From contig DGUP01000017.1 of the NCBI GenBank assembly GCA_002394685.1, positions 30,518 to 94,517 of the forward strand: a DNA stretch of 64,000 nucleotides, given 5' to 3'. Each line of letters starts with the position of its first letter. The stretch's first letter is position 1. Position numbers and translations under genes: made by a program. Below, piece by piece: positions 7,804-16,798 of this stretch. The notes under the pieces were generated by a model that had not been told where the DNA came from, did no database searches, and was given only the letters and a program-made list of their open reading frames with translations. This DNA comes from Treponema sp. UBA4307 (GTDB taxonomy: Bacteria > Spirochaetota > Spirochaetia > Treponematales > Treponemataceae).

Positions 7804-8736
7804 ATGAAAAAACTTTTCTCAATGGGGCTTGCGCTCTTTTTATGCGCAGGCATTTTTATTGCGTGTCAGGATAATCCTGTAGTCACTGAATCTGAAAATC
7901 AATCTGAGGCTGAATCTGAGGTTCAGTGGACCGGCTATATTCTTCCTGGAACTTATGCTGAAGATTGTGATGGTGGCCAAACTCTTATTCTTGGTGAAAA
8001 GACCATTACAGATTTTGATGGTCTGGAGTACGAAATAATTGATTCTGCAGAATGGAATCAGAATAAAAAGAAAGACGCTCCTCTCAGAGTAGCCTATCTT
8101 GTTAAAAGAAATAGTAAAAAATATTTGTGCTCTGTCTGGTATTATGTGAACAATGAAAAGAATTACATTAAATTCGAAAGGCCTGTTGAATCAAACTTAA
8201 GCAAGTGTCCAGAAACTTATGACAGTAAAAAATCAGAGTGTGAAACTGGTGAAAAATCCGGGGAATTAAAAAAAGATCTTTCCTGGTCTGTTCAATTCCT
8301 GAATGTTGATGAAGAAATACTGACTGTTGAAAAAACTGGTCCTGGTAAAGCTGTAAGTGTTTCATTTGATAATAAAAAGTGGGAAGTTAAATTTAGTACG
8401 CTTGTAAAAAATACCAGCCTTTCCATGCCTGTGGGAGAAGAAAGAATGGAGATGGATGTAGAGGAAGGCCTCTGGCTGGCTTCATCGAAAGAAAGCCCTT
8501 CAAAAATTCATGATGATATTTCTTTAATTGAATATCCTCTCATAGCCTCATACGCTGCTTTCTACGAACTGCAGTGCGTTAAATATCCCGGCATGTATGC
8601 TTTGTCTGTAACGCAGGGGCATCTGGAATATGATGATGATGATGATTACGGAGAAGCATATATCGATTATGAGATTGTCTGCAATATTATCTTAACTGAG
8701 TCTCAGTACGAAGAACTGATGATTCACTTCCGTTAA
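7804..8736 (+). CDS. Lipoprotein of unknown function under riboswitch control
   Basis: 310 residues. The signal peptide ends in a lipobox (AGIFIACQDN), so the mature protein is lipid-anchored in the envelope. The rest has no domain I recognise; it is acidic and ends near a DDDDDYGEAYIDYE stretch. ATG 7804 is chosen because AAGGGG (7789-7794) is nine bases upstream, whereas ATG 7795 touches it. The leader resembles a cobalamin riboswitch, so a role in corrinoid capture or a B12-dependent process is inferred, not shown by the protein sequence. Confidence 0.7.
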   Translation: MKKLFSMGLALFLCAGIFIACQDNPVVTESENQSEAESEVQWTGYILPGTYAEDCDGGQTLILGEKTITDFDGLEYEIIDSAEWNQNKKKDAPLRVAYLVKRNSKKYLCSVWYYVNNEKNYIKFERPVESNLSKCPETYDSKKSECETGEKSGELKKDLSWSVQFLNVDEEILTVEKTGPGKAVSVSFDNKKWEVKFSTLVKNTSLSMPVGEERMEMDVEEGLWLASSKESPSKIHDDISLIEYPLIASYAAFYELQCVKYPGMYALSVTQGHLEYDDDDDYGEAYIDYEIVCNIILTESQYEELMIHFR

Positions 8737-8752
8737 TTCTTATTAAAAAAAA

Positions 8753-8808
8753 GAGCCCTGTATGGAGTGAAGTGCACTTCAGTATGGAGTGTTTACATAC
8801 AGGGCTTC
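8753..8808. terminator. Bidirectional terminator between convergent lipoprotein genes
   Basis: AGCCCTGTATG (8754-8764) pairs with CATACAGGGCT (8796-8806). An A-rich tract lies on the left and a T-rich one on the right, so it can act on both strands. The loop holds a nested palindrome TGAAGTGCACTTCA. Confidence 0.8.
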
Positions 8809-8815
8809 ATTTTAT

Positions 8816-11095
8816 TTAGTTTCCGGCCTTGTATATATGAAAACCGGCAACTTTTTCATTTGTTGTCAGATTGTCTAAATTATAAGGTGTAATAACTAAA
8901 TAATAGATTCCATTTGCTTCAGGTGTTATAGAGTAGGTGTAATCGGTTTTTGAGCCGTCATTGCTTTTAATATTTGTTAAATTTGAATCATAAAAGTGGA
9001 ACATGGCATCAAAACCTGATGGTAAACCAGTTCTAATATCGCTGTCAGCAAATTCAAAAGTATAAGTGCTTCCTGCTTCAAGATTTATCTTGAAAACCTG
9101 TGCTGTCTTATTTTCTGTAAGACGAGCCATAGTATAGTCTTCGAGATTTGTGCTTGGGGTGTTGGTTATGCTTGCTGAAGAGACTTCTGTAACATTTGTA
9201 CTGCCTAAAGCATTGCTATCTTCTGGAACAACATTTACAATGCAAGTTGTCTTTAAACCATATACCCTGTCGGCAAGGGTGATTATGCTTTCACCAACTT
9301 TTCCAGCTTGAATTGTTAAGATTATATAATCGTTTCCTGTTTCAGTAATTGCCGCATTGGCGACAAATTTATCATTTTGATAATTTGATGAGGTAACAGA
9401 GAATGTTGTAGAAGAATTTTTACCTTGTGTGAAAGTTGTTTTTATTTCAACCTTAGCACCTGCATTAATTTTATATTCATTTTGTTCAAACTTTAAATTA
9501 CTGATAGGTTCAGATTTAGTAACATGAAAACCTGCTTTACCGAACTTTTTTTTGCTATCATCTACACTAAGATAGGGAGATGCCACTAAATAATAGGTTC
9601 CAGATTCCGACGGTATGAATTCAAAAGTATTATCATCTCCCTTGCTGCAAACACACTTTCCTCTAGAATTATAAAGCCAGTAGAGAGAATCACATTTACC
9701 AGAGAAACTTTGAGAATCTGACAGTTCAAAAAGATAATGTGTGTTTGAAGTCAACTGTGCTGAATATATAAAAGTCTGTTTATCCTCTGTAAAATCAAAC
9801 ATTTCATAATCACTAAGGTTAGAACTTAAGTTCTCTGAAATATTTAACGAAGGATATGTTGTATTTGTATCTAAAGTTACTTCTACATTAAACTTTGTTG
9901 ATAGTTGTGATATTTTGTCTTTAATTACAAATTCTTTTGTGGCGTTTTCCGATGGGAATCGTCCTGTAATTGTTATTGTTGCAGTTCCATCCTTATTATC
10001 CACCAAGGAACTTATTGAAGATTTGCCACTTGTACTTGATTCTGAAATGGTGAACTCTGGTGAAAGGTATCCGTCCGGTCCTGAATATGTAAGGGTTAAA
10101 GTTTTTTCAGAACCTGCGATAAGGCTTATGCTTTGATCAATAGAAAGGTTTGTAATTGTTGCCTGTTGCATATAGGCATAAATTGCTATTTTGCCATATT
10201 TGGTATTTCCATTGTTGCTATAAGGTTTTATTTCAAGATAATATGTTGTTTCATTTTCAGGGCAGGCAAGTCTTATTTCCCCATCATCTGTATCAGCAAT
10301 TTTTTTACCTTCCTTATCATATACTGTAAAGAGCCCGTCTCCCCATTTACTTGAATCCTTTATAGAAGATTGCGAATCTGAAGTTTGAATGATATAAGTT
10401 CTTCCAGGGTTAGAAAGATGAAACATTAATTTAGCACTTGGATTTTCACTTGTAAGCTCTAAAATCTTGTAATCACTTAGAGATGAACTTTTATCTGCAT
10501 TTGAGATTTCATTGACAGAAAGTGACTGTAAGTAGGTTGCAGAAATTGTAACGAAGGAGGCTGGCATTGTAAAGGTGTAAGTATTATTGTCTGAACCTCT
10601 TGTCAGTGTCACATCGTTGTTATTACTGTCCTTTACGGAAATTGTATCCAAAGCATACTCTTCTGCAGGAGTTACTGTGATTGTGACGGTTGCACCTTCT
10701 GTTGCAGAGGAATAGTCCACGCTGATAGTTCCATTATTTGAGTTCAAAATGTTAATCTGTTTTAATTCTGAAAAAAAAGCAGAGACTGTAACGTCAGATG
10801 CTGGCATTGTAAAGGTGTAAGTATTATTGTCTGAACCGCTTGTCAGTGTCACATCGTTGTCATTACTGTCCTTTACGGAAATGGTTTTCAAAATATAACC
10901 TTCTGCAGGAGTTACTGTAAGAGTAACGGAAACTCCTTCGGCTGCAGAAGTTTTATCTGCTTCAACAATTCCATTTTGTATGTTTGAAATTGTGATGTCG
11001 TATTTTGTTTCCTCAATATTTGGAGGACAGGCAATAAATGTAAGAGAAAGGGCTATCGTTAAGAGAAGTCCCATGATTTTAAAAAAATTTTTCAT
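8816..11095 (-). CDS. Repeat-domain lipoprotein with PPC-like domains
   Basis: 759 residues from ATG 11095 (AAGGAA upstream). The longer ORF start at 11140 lacks a ribosome site and would disrupt the signal peptide. The signal ends in a lipobox (SLTFIACPP). Two ~80-residue bacterial repeat modules follow (~residues 30-190, each with VTPAEGY or VTPAEEY and YTFTMPAS). Then come three beta-sandwich modules resembling pre-peptidase C-terminal domains (LSDYKILELT, LSDYEMFDFT and LEDYTMARLT), alternating with Ig-like segments. An exposed binding or adhesion role is plausible but unproven. The gene reads away from the methyltransferase gene and converges on the riboswitch lipoprotein. Confidence 0.7.
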   Translation of the reverse strand: MKNFFKIMGLLLTIALSLTFIACPPNIEETKYDITISNIQNGIVEADKTSAAEGVSVTLTVTPAEGYILKTISVKDSNDNDVTLTSGSDNNTYTFTMPASDVTVSAFFSELKQINILNSNNGTISVDYSSATEGATVTITVTPAEEYALDTISVKDSNNNDVTLTRGSDNNTYTFTMPASFVTISATYLQSLSVNEISNADKSSSLSDYKILELTSENPSAKLMFHLSNPGRTYIIQTSDSQSSIKDSSKWGDGLFTVYDKEGKKIADTDDGEIRLACPENETTYYLEIKPYSNNGNTKYGKIAIYAYMQQATITNLSIDQSISLIAGSEKTLTLTYSGPDGYLSPEFTISESSTSGKSSISSLVDNKDGTATITITGRFPSENATKEFVIKDKISQLSTKFNVEVTLDTNTTYPSLNISENLSSNLSDYEMFDFTEDKQTFIYSAQLTSNTHYLFELSDSQSFSGKCDSLYWLYNSRGKCVCSKGDDNTFEFIPSESGTYYLVASPYLSVDDSKKKFGKAGFHVTKSEPISNLKFEQNEYKINAGAKVEIKTTFTQGKNSSTTFSVTSSNYQNDKFVANAAITETGNDYIILTIQAGKVGESIITLADRVYGLKTTCIVNVVPEDSNALGSTNVTEVSSASITNTPSTNLEDYTMARLTENKTAQVFKINLEAGSTYTFEFADSDIRTGLPSGFDAMFHFYDSNLTNIKSNDGSKTDYTYSITPEANGIYYLVITPYNLDNLTTNEKVAGFHIYKAGN
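10561..10642 (-). repeat. Direct repeat within the lipoprotein gene, copy A
   Basis: 82 bases repeated at 10801-10882, 240 bases away, with two mismatches (10598 and 10621). It encodes the second half of each bacterial-repeat module and suggests recent duplication or gene conversion. Confidence 0.85.
10801..10882 (-). repeat. Direct repeat within the lipoprotein gene, copy B
   Basis: Partner of 10561-10642 with two differences over 82 bases. Such near-identical pairs in a surface-protein gene can recombine and change the module number. Confidence 0.85.
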
Positions 11096-11193
11096 AATTT
11101 TATTCCTTATAGAGTAATTTGAACTGTGTAAATATAACATTGTATTAATAAAAGGTATATGTTTTTTTCTGCTTTTCTAAAAAAAATACAGGA

Positions 11194-12429
11194 CTACTTA
11201 AAGAGTTTACAAAGGGTCTGGCTGCAGCCTAATTCTTTCAGGAGTGATTCAAGTCTGTTCTGAGAAAGATGTCTGCTTTTTTCATCAGTTTTCTGTTTTT
11301 TTACTGCCCTGATGAGAAGATTTTTTGGAGTTCCTTCAAAGTCTATAAATTCCAGAAGCTGTACACCATAGCCCTTTTGTTCAAGAAGCTCTGCTCTTAT
11401 GGCATCTGTGGCGAGGGCGGAAAATCTTTCCCTAAGAATGCCCCAGTGTTCAAGACTTGCAAAAGGTGATGTGCTTTCTCCGGATGATTTTCCCAGCTGC
11501 AGGTTGATTTCGTGCTGGCAGCAGGGTACGCTTAATATTGCAGAAGCATTGTTTCTTACTGCATATTCCAGGGCGTAATCTGTTGCGGTGTCGCAGGCGT
11601 GGAGGGTAATCATAATGTCTGGAGAATGATCGTAATAGGATTCAGCCTGGCTTACATCTCCTGTCTTAAATTTTAATTCTGTGTAGCCCAGCCGGTCAGC
11701 AAGATTCTGGCAGTTTCTGATTACATCTTCCTTTAAATCCAGTCCGGTAATTTGAACAGGAATATTTTCCAGTTCATGGAGAAAGTAGTAAACGGCAAAT
11801 GTGAGATAACTTTTTCCACAGCCAAAATCTGCAATGTAAAGGGGGCGTTCTTTTGTAAAAGCCTTCTGGTCCGGAGCGCAGAGTTTTGTTACATCAGGAA
11901 GAATATCTTTTACAAATTCCAGAAAGCGGTTTATCTGGCGGAATTTATCGTAACGCTGATTTACAATTTTTCCTTCATTTGTCATAACTCCCAGTTCAAC
12001 AAGAAATGGAACGGGATTGCCTTCCTGGATAAGGTAATTCTTTTTTCTGTTAAAGGTGATTTTTTCACTTTTACTGTCAGGAGGAAGCCTCAGTTTCTGT
12101 TCCGGGGCAGTAGATAAAATGCTTTCAGTTTCCTGTTTATTTTTGATTTTTTTTACCAGTCTGCGGATTTCTCCGTGGCGGTTTGCCATAGTTGTGATTT
12201 CTTCATCATCAGTTTTCATAATCACATTTTTGAAAGTCCTTCCGCTGTGCTGCTGGTAGAAGTCCTGAACTTCCTCTTCTGTAAAAAACTTTTGAAAGGA
12301 CTGTTTCTCTGTATAAAAATCCGCCTTGTAACGGCCCTGAAAATTCTGAATTTTGACCTTGATATAGGGTTTTTCCAGGATTTCTGAGATATTTTTTACT
12401 GCTTTTGAAAAGACAATTGACTGAATCAT
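11194..12429 (-). CDS. SAM-dependent methyltransferase (Methyltransf_32-like)
   Basis: 411 residues. An N-terminal region (~1-150) precedes a class I methyltransferase core with motif I IADFGCGKSYLTFAVYY, motif II ITGLDLKEDVI, TLHACDTATDYAL and SVPCCQHE. This combination fits the Methyltransf_32/METTL25-type family; the CCQH site suggests metal binding or a reactive cysteine. The substrate, probably RNA or protein, is unknown. On the minus strand TATAGT (12437-12442) ends seven bases before the ATG, so the gene looks leaderless. It is divergent from parA and shares its promoter region. Confidence 0.75.
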   Translation of the reverse strand: MIQSIVFSKAVKNISEILEKPYIKVKIQNFQGRYKADFYTEKQSFQKFFTEEEVQDFYQQHSGRTFKNVIMKTDDEEITTMANRHGEIRRLVKKIKNKQETESILSTAPEQKLRLPPDSKSEKITFNRKKNYLIQEGNPVPFLVELGVMTNEGKIVNQRYDKFRQINRFLEFVKDILPDVTKLCAPDQKAFTKERPLYIADFGCGKSYLTFAVYYFLHELENIPVQITGLDLKEDVIRNCQNLADRLGYTELKFKTGDVSQAESYYDHSPDIMITLHACDTATDYALEYAVRNNASAILSVPCCQHEINLQLGKSSGESTSPFASLEHWGILRERFSALATDAIRAELLEQKGYGVQLLEFIDFEGTPKNLLIRAVKKQKTDEKSRHLSQNRLESLLKELGCSQTLCKLFK

Positions 12430-12436
12430 AGAAGTT

Positions 12437-12476
12437 ACTATATACGTGAAACAAAAAAAATGCTATAATGTTTCAC
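12437..12476. promoter_or_regulatory. Divergent leaderless promoters with parS-like half-sites
   Basis: Minus-strand -10 TATAGT (12437-12442) serves the methyltransferase and plus-strand -10 TATAAT (12464-12469) serves parA. GTGAAACA (12446-12453) and TGTTTCAC (12469-12476) are the two halves of the parS consensus in reverse order, 15 bases apart. Extended to 16 bases the two sites match parS at 11 and 12 positions. Confidence 0.55.
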
Positions 12477-13232
12477 ATGGGAAAGGTATACGTATTTGTA
12501 AATCAAAAAGGTGGCGTTGGCAAGACAACATCTGCCATCAATATCGGTGCTTACATAGCAATGGCTGGTAAGAAAGTTCTCCTTATTGACTTTGACAGCC
12601 AGGGAAATATGTCTAGCGGTGTAGGTGTCAGCAAAGAAAAGCCGACAATTTACGAAGTGATGGCCGAAGAGGCAGAACCAAAGGAAGCTATTAAGCATAC
12701 TGCGGTAAAAAATCTGGACATTATCAGTGCATCAATTGACCTTTCTGGTGCATCTGTTGAAATGGTCGGCCTGGATCAGAGGGAATTCTTCCTTAAAAAA
12801 ACAATTGATCCTATAAAGCCTCAGTACGATTACATTCTGATTGACTGTCCACCATCACTCGGTATTCTTACCCTTAACGGACTGGCTGCAGCAGATGCAG
12901 TACTGGTTCCAATGCAGTGTGAATACTTTGCCCTTGAAGGTATTACACTTCTTCTTCAAACTGTAAATAAAGTTCAAAAAACAATTAATAAAAATCTTAT
13001 CATTGGGGGAATTTTCTTTACCATGTATGACAGTCGTACAAGACTGGCTCAGGATGTGGTTATGCAGGTAAAGTCTTACTTCAAGGATGTTGTATTCAAT
13101 ACAATCATTCCAAGAAACGTACGTCTTTCAGAAGCACCATCTCATGGTAAACCAATCTGCCTCTTTGACCCAACCTGTATCGGAGCTAAAAGTTATGAAA
13201 AACTCGCAGAAGAGGTGATGAACATTGGCTAA
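12477..13232 (+). CDS. parA: Chromosome partitioning ATPase ParA (Soj)
   Basis: 251 residues. It is a deviant Walker A ATPase that binds DNA non-specifically and, with ParB, separates chromosome origins. Visible are the KGGVGKTTSAINIG P-loop, DFDSQGNMSSG and YILIDCPPSLGILTLN. ATG 12477 is chosen because the ORF-start ATG at 12468 lies inside the -10 box; seven bases separate the -10 from 12477, so the mRNA is probably leaderless. It overlaps parB by eight bases. Confidence 0.93.
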   Translation: MGKVYVFVNQKGGVGKTTSAINIGAYIAMAGKKVLLIDFDSQGNMSSGVGVSKEKPTIYEVMAEEAEPKEAIKHTAVKNLDIISASIDLSGASVEMVGLDQREFFLKKTIDPIKPQYDYILIDCPPSLGILTLNGLAAADAVLVPMQCEYFALEGITLLLQTVNKVQKTINKNLIIGGIFFTMYDSRTRLAQDVVMQVKSYFKDVVFNTIIPRNVRLSEAPSHGKPICLFDPTCIGAKSYEKLAEEVMNIG

Positions 13233-14196
13233 AAAAAATGGTCTGGGTAAAGGACTGGGAGCCCTCCTGGAAGATAATGATGCTGACGAGGAATTTATTC
13301 AGTCTGCTACTAAAAGAACTTCATCCTCAAAAAAACTTACTTCATCTTCAAACCTGCCAAAAGGAATTACAGCTGATGAAGATGGTACGCTCTGGGTTGA
13401 TCCAAATCTGTTAAAACCAAATCCAAGGCAGCCTCGTCTTTATTTTGATGAAAATGCACTGGCAGAACTTACAGAATCTGTAAAAAAAGAAGGTGTGCTT
13501 TCTCCAATCATTATTGAAGATGCTGGAGACGGAAGCTTCTATATTATTGCCGGTGAACGAAGAACCCGTGCTTCCCGTGCAGCAGGATTAACAAGAGTTC
13601 CTGTTCAGCTTAGAAAATATTCTGATTCAAGAAAACTTGAAGTTGCCCTCATTGAAAATATTCAGCGTACCGATTTGAATCCGGTGGAAGAGGCCCTTGC
13701 CTACTACCAGATTATGGAGCTGGAAGGAATTAAGCAGGAAGATGTAGCAGAGAAGGTTGGAAAAAATCGTTCCACTGTTGCAAATGCAATTCGTCTTCTT
13801 AAGCTGCCTGAAGATATGCAGAAAGCGGTTGCTTCCGGAGAAATTTCTGCCGGACATGCCCGTGCACTTTTAAGTGTTGTTGCTCCTGCAGATCAGAGGG
13901 TTCTCTTCAATAGAATTCTTGAACAGGGCCTTTCAGTAAGACAGGCTGAAGAACAGTCAAAGGAATTGAATGGGGGCAGCCGTTCCAGAAAAAAGGACAC
14001 AGCTAAAGCGCCAGTAGTAGATACCCGTGATCCGGATTACATTGCAATTGAAAAGAAATTTATTGAAGCTTTCGGAACAAAAGTTCAGATGAAGGGAGAC
14101 TTCAATAAAGGATCAATCACAATTGATTATTTTACAAAGGATGATCTGGACCGCATTTACAACCGGATTATGGGAGAAGAAGAAAGTTCTCTCTAA
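13225..14196 (+). CDS. parB: Chromosome partitioning protein ParB (Spo0J)
   Basis: 323 residues. ParB binds parS, hydrolyses CTP to form a DNA clamp and spreads near the origin. The ParB/sulfiredoxin domain is at ~50-140 (LKPNPRQPRLYFDENAL, IIAGERRTRASRAAGL), with the helix-turn-helix at ~160-190 (KQEDVAEKVGKNRSTVANAI). The C-terminal dimer domain is at ~270-323. Start is TTG 13225 with GAGGTGA 8 bases upstream, overlapping the parA end. The stop overlaps the end of the convergent AMMECR1-like gene. Confidence 0.93.
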   Translation: MAKKNGLGKGLGALLEDNDADEEFIQSATKRTSSSKKLTSSSNLPKGITADEDGTLWVDPNLLKPNPRQPRLYFDENALAELTESVKKEGVLSPIIIEDAGDGSFYIIAGERRTRASRAAGLTRVPVQLRKYSDSRKLEVALIENIQRTDLNPVEEALAYYQIMELEGIKQEDVAEKVGKNRSTVANAIRLLKLPEDMQKAVASGEISAGHARALLSVVAPADQRVLFNRILEQGLSVRQAEEQSKELNGGSRSRKKDTAKAPVVDTRDPDYIAIEKKFIEAFGTKVQMKGDFNKGSITIDYFTKDDLDRIYNRIMGEEESSL

Positions 14197-14831
14197 ATGA
14201 TTCTCAGATATTTAATCTGGTAAACACAAGGCTCTTCCTCCACAGAAATGTCTGCCTGGAGAAGGGCCTTTTTTATTGTTTGGCTGGTGCTTTCTTTTTC
14301 CAGAGGATTTGCGGTAATCAGGCACTGACGATAATTTTTGCTTACCAGCAGGGCGTGCTTTTCCAGAAAATCATCCTGTTCATTTTTATCCCCTCCATTT
14401 AACAGGTCAACGAATTCCCCCCTGGAAAGAGTTTTCTCTTTTTCAAAAAACAAGTCCACGGCGTAAGAGAGAGAGTCCAGTTCTTCCGGCTGAACCTCAT
14501 TAAAATTCATGTCCTGGTGGGCGGCAGAATAAGCTGCTTTTAAAATTTCACTGGTAATGGAATCCGTAGAAGGCGAAAGAAAACCCATTTTCCCCCGAAG
14601 CGTTTTTTCTCCGCTGCTTTCCGTTTTAAAAATCCACACATAAGCGCCGGCTTTATTTTCCATCAAAAGAGGACTTGCCCTGAACCCCACAAAATGTTCT
14701 TCGTCGCAAATTACAATTCCGTTTTGTAACCAGGGCTTCCTTTTGTAGAGAACGCTGCTCTTTACAATGCAGGCGGCAGTCTGGAGAATTTCTTTTTTTA
14801 CAATAGGAGAAAGATTTTCAAATTGATTCAT
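14193..14831 (-). CDS. Divergent AMMECR1-like protein
   Basis: 212 residues. LRGKMGFLSPSTDSITSEIL followed by AAHQDMNFNEVQPEELDSLS aligns with the LRGCIG and DPRF-PV-EL motifs of AMMECR1 proteins, but the conserved cysteine is replaced (GKMG). AMMECR1 function is unsettled. The minus-strand promoter is an extended -10 (TGC-TACACT, 14839-14844) ending seven bases before the ATG, so the gene appears leaderless. Its last codons overlap parB and contain the parAB terminator in antisense. Confidence 0.6.
   Translation of the reverse strand: MNQFENLSPIVKKEILQTAACIVKSSVLYKRKPWLQNGIVICDEEHFVGFRASPLLMENKAGAYVWIFKTESSGEKTLRGKMGFLSPSTDSITSEILKAAYSAAHQDMNFNEVQPEELDSLSYAVDLFFEKEKTLSRGEFVDLLNGGDKNEQDDFLEKHALLVSKNYRQCLITANPLEKESTSQTIKKALLQADISVEEEPCVYQIKYLRII
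14228..14276 (+). terminator. parAB terminator inside the opposing gene
   Basis: An imperfect stem of AAGGC...TCC with GGA...GCCTT around a ~16-base loop is followed by TTTTTTATT. It lies in the 3' coding end of the convergent AMMECR1-like gene. Confidence 0.55.
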
Positions 14832-15019
14832 TGGGGGCAGTGTAGCACAAATGTTCTTTTATGTCTTTTTTATTTTTTTTCGCGTCTGTATTTAATCCCA
14901 TTCCTGTATTTGTTCAAGAAAAAAAAACATCCTTCTACCTCCATTCCGCGGCTCGGTAACCCTCGGTGCTCCGCACTGGCCTGCGGCAACCGCTACAGTC
15001 GGGCTCATTGAAATAATCT
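14832..15019. other. Gap with a GC-rich palindromic patch
   Basis: AT-rich sequence surrounds a GC-rich patch at 14946-15003. Inside it GTGC-TCC-GCAC forms a small hairpin within CGGTGCTCCGCACTGG (14964-14979). A related patch occurs near 51993-52010. No gene is seen. Confidence 0.4.
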
Positions 15020-15048
15020 TTGCGTAGAGAATGGAAATCATTTATAAT
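15020..15048 (+). promoter_or_regulatory. Leaderless promoter of the CadD-like gene
   Basis: TTGCGT (15020-15025), a 17-base spacer and TATAAT (15043-15048) are seven bases before ATG 15056. The TTG at 15020, the first start of the ORF, is the -35 box itself. Confidence 0.7.
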
Positions 15049-15055
15049 AAGATTT

Positions 15056-15694
15056 ATGGTCAGCCTGATTATAAGTTCCTTTGCAGCGTATATTTCTACA
15101 GAAATAGATGATTTCATTTCCCTTATCCTTTTAATGGGAAGTGCTGCCGGTAAAAAAGAAAAAATTGCAGTCTGCCTGGGAAAATATGCGGGCCTGATTA
15201 TAATCTGCGGTGCAAGTATTTTAATGGCGAATTACATTTCACGAATCCGTCCTGAGTTTGCCGGTTTTCTTGGATTGATTCCGATTGTGCTTGCTTTTGT
15301 ACAGATTGTAAATTCTGTAAAAGCAAAATTTCAGAATAATCAGACAGACGAACTGGATGAAAGAAAGGCTGCTGAAGAAAAAATGAATAATTCCAGAAGC
15401 ATTTTTATTTTTGTAAGCAGCGTAATTATTACACTTGCTTCCGGATTTGACAATTTTGCAGTTTATATTCCATTTTTTACAACACTGAAAGGCTGGGGTT
15501 TTTTAGTATGCGCCTTGATTTTTCTTTTTCTGCAAACACTTGTCTGCATTTTTTCTGCAAAGGTTGTGAATATTGGTCCTGTAAAAAAGTTTCTGAACAG
15601 AAGTCAGAATATTCTTACACCAGTAGTTTTTATTTTACTGGGAATATATATTCTCTTTCAAAAAGGAACTCTTAAGTGGATTTTTGGCTGGTAA
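15056..15694 (+). CDS. CadD-like (cadmium resistance family) membrane transporter
   Basis: 212 residues with five to six membrane segments. STEIDDFISLILLMG, GKYAGLIII and GFLGLIPIVLA match the cadmium-resistance transporter family, whose conserved acidic pair in the first helix is present. These proteins are linked to export of divalent cations or other small cations. A charged linker (~100-125, ELDERKAAEEKMN) divides the two halves, consistent with an internal repeat. ATG 15056 is preferred because the promoter -10 box ends seven bases before it. No metal-responsive regulator is adjacent. Confidence 0.7.
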   Translation: MVSLIISSFAAYISTEIDDFISLILLMGSAAGKKEKIAVCLGKYAGLIIICGASILMANYISRIRPEFAGFLGLIPIVLAFVQIVNSVKAKFQNNQTDELDERKAAEEKMNNSRSIFIFVSSVIITLASGFDNFAVYIPFFTTLKGWGFLVCALIFLFLQTLVCIFSAKVVNIGPVKKFLNRSQNILTPVVFILLGIYILFQKGTLKWIFGW

Positions 15695-15727
15695 AAAAAA
15701 ATCTGAAATAAAAAAGTGGAGTGAATT

Positions 15728-16798
15728 ATGAGCGAAATTATTACAAATCAAAACGAATTTTCAACTTCAATCTATCACAAAATTCTCTGTGGTGATTATC
15801 CTGAATTTATTGACAAGTACATTGCCCTTCCTGCAGTGCAGAGATTAAGTGGTGTAGGCCTTCTCTGCGGAACTGACTGGACTTCCCTTTTTCATAATAA
15901 ATTTTTTTATTCCCGCCTGGAACATTCTATTGGTGTAGCTCTTATCATCTGGAATTTTACTCACAGGGAAAAACAGACTCTGGCTGGCCTTTTTCATGAT
16001 ATTTCCACCCCGGCCTTTTCCCATGTAAATGATTTCAGAAAAGGAGATGCCCTTACCCAGGAAGCTACAGAAGATAACACTGCCCAGATGATTGCAGAAA
16101 ATCAGGAATTAATTGACTATCTTAAAAGAGATGGATTTTACGCTTACGAAATCAACAACTATCATATTTTTCCAATTGCAGATAATAAAATTCCTCAGCT
16201 TAGTGCAGACCGGCTTGAATATATGTATCCCAGCGGTGCAGCCCTGGACGGAATCTGGAATATTGATGATATAAGAAAAAATTATTCTGACATTACTGTT
16301 CTTCATAATGACAGGGGAGAAGTTGAACTTGGCTTTAAGCATGAAGAAGCGGCTCTGGAATACACGGAAAAGTTTTTAAAGACTTCCCTCATTCTTCAGC
16401 ACAATGAAGATAAAATTGCCATGCAGCTTATGGCAGATATAATTAAGCGGGCGCTGAAAAAAAAGTATCTTGCAGAAGAAGATCTTTATGAACACCCGGA
16501 AGAAAGAATCATTGCTTATCTTGATCAGTTAATTGAAAATGGTGATGTGGACAAAGAGTTTGCAAAGATGTACCGTACCTTCCGTACAATGAAAAAAGTT
16601 GAACATACGGAAAATCCAATGAAGGACTGCTACTGTGTCAGCATTGATGTTAAGCAGCGCTACATTGATCCTCTTGTTCAGCTTAAGGATTTTGAAGCAG
16701 TCAGGCTCAGCAAACTGTCTTCAAAAGGAAGGGATATGATTCAGGAATTTCTAAATTTCAAAGATACTGCTTACGGATGTGTTCCATATGCAGAATGA
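15728..16798 (+). CDS. HD-superfamily phosphohydrolase
   Basis: 356 residues. HD-motif residues are visible in FFYSRLEHSIGVA, AGLFHDISTPAFSH and SADRLEYMY, as in dGTPase/SAMHD1-type hydrolases. A metal-dependent phosphohydrolase acting on a nucleotide or phosphorylated metabolite is likely. A Shine-Dalgarno-like AAGTGGAG precedes the ATG. The AraC-type regulator starts inside its last codons. Confidence 0.78.
   Translation: MSEIITNQNEFSTSIYHKILCGDYPEFIDKYIALPAVQRLSGVGLLCGTDWTSLFHNKFFYSRLEHSIGVALIIWNFTHREKQTLAGLFHDISTPAFSHVNDFRKGDALTQEATEDNTAQMIAENQELIDYLKRDGFYAYEINNYHIFPIADNKIPQLSADRLEYMYPSGAALDGIWNIDDIRKNYSDITVLHNDRGEVELGFKHEEAALEYTEKFLKTSLILQHNEDKIAMQLMADIIKRALKKKYLAEEDLYEHPEERIIAYLDQLIENGDVDKEFAKMYRTFRTMKKVEHTENPMKDCYCVSIDVKQRYIDPLVQLKDFEAVRLSKLSSKGRDMIQEFLNFKDTAYGCVPYAE

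Noticed and set aside
12468..12476. ATG 12468 as parA start
   Set aside because: This ATG is part of the -10 box TATAAT, so it cannot be on the transcript.
15020..15055. TTG 15020 as start of the CadD-like gene
   Set aside because: The TTG is the -35 box of a well-formed promoter whose -10 ends seven bases before ATG 15056.
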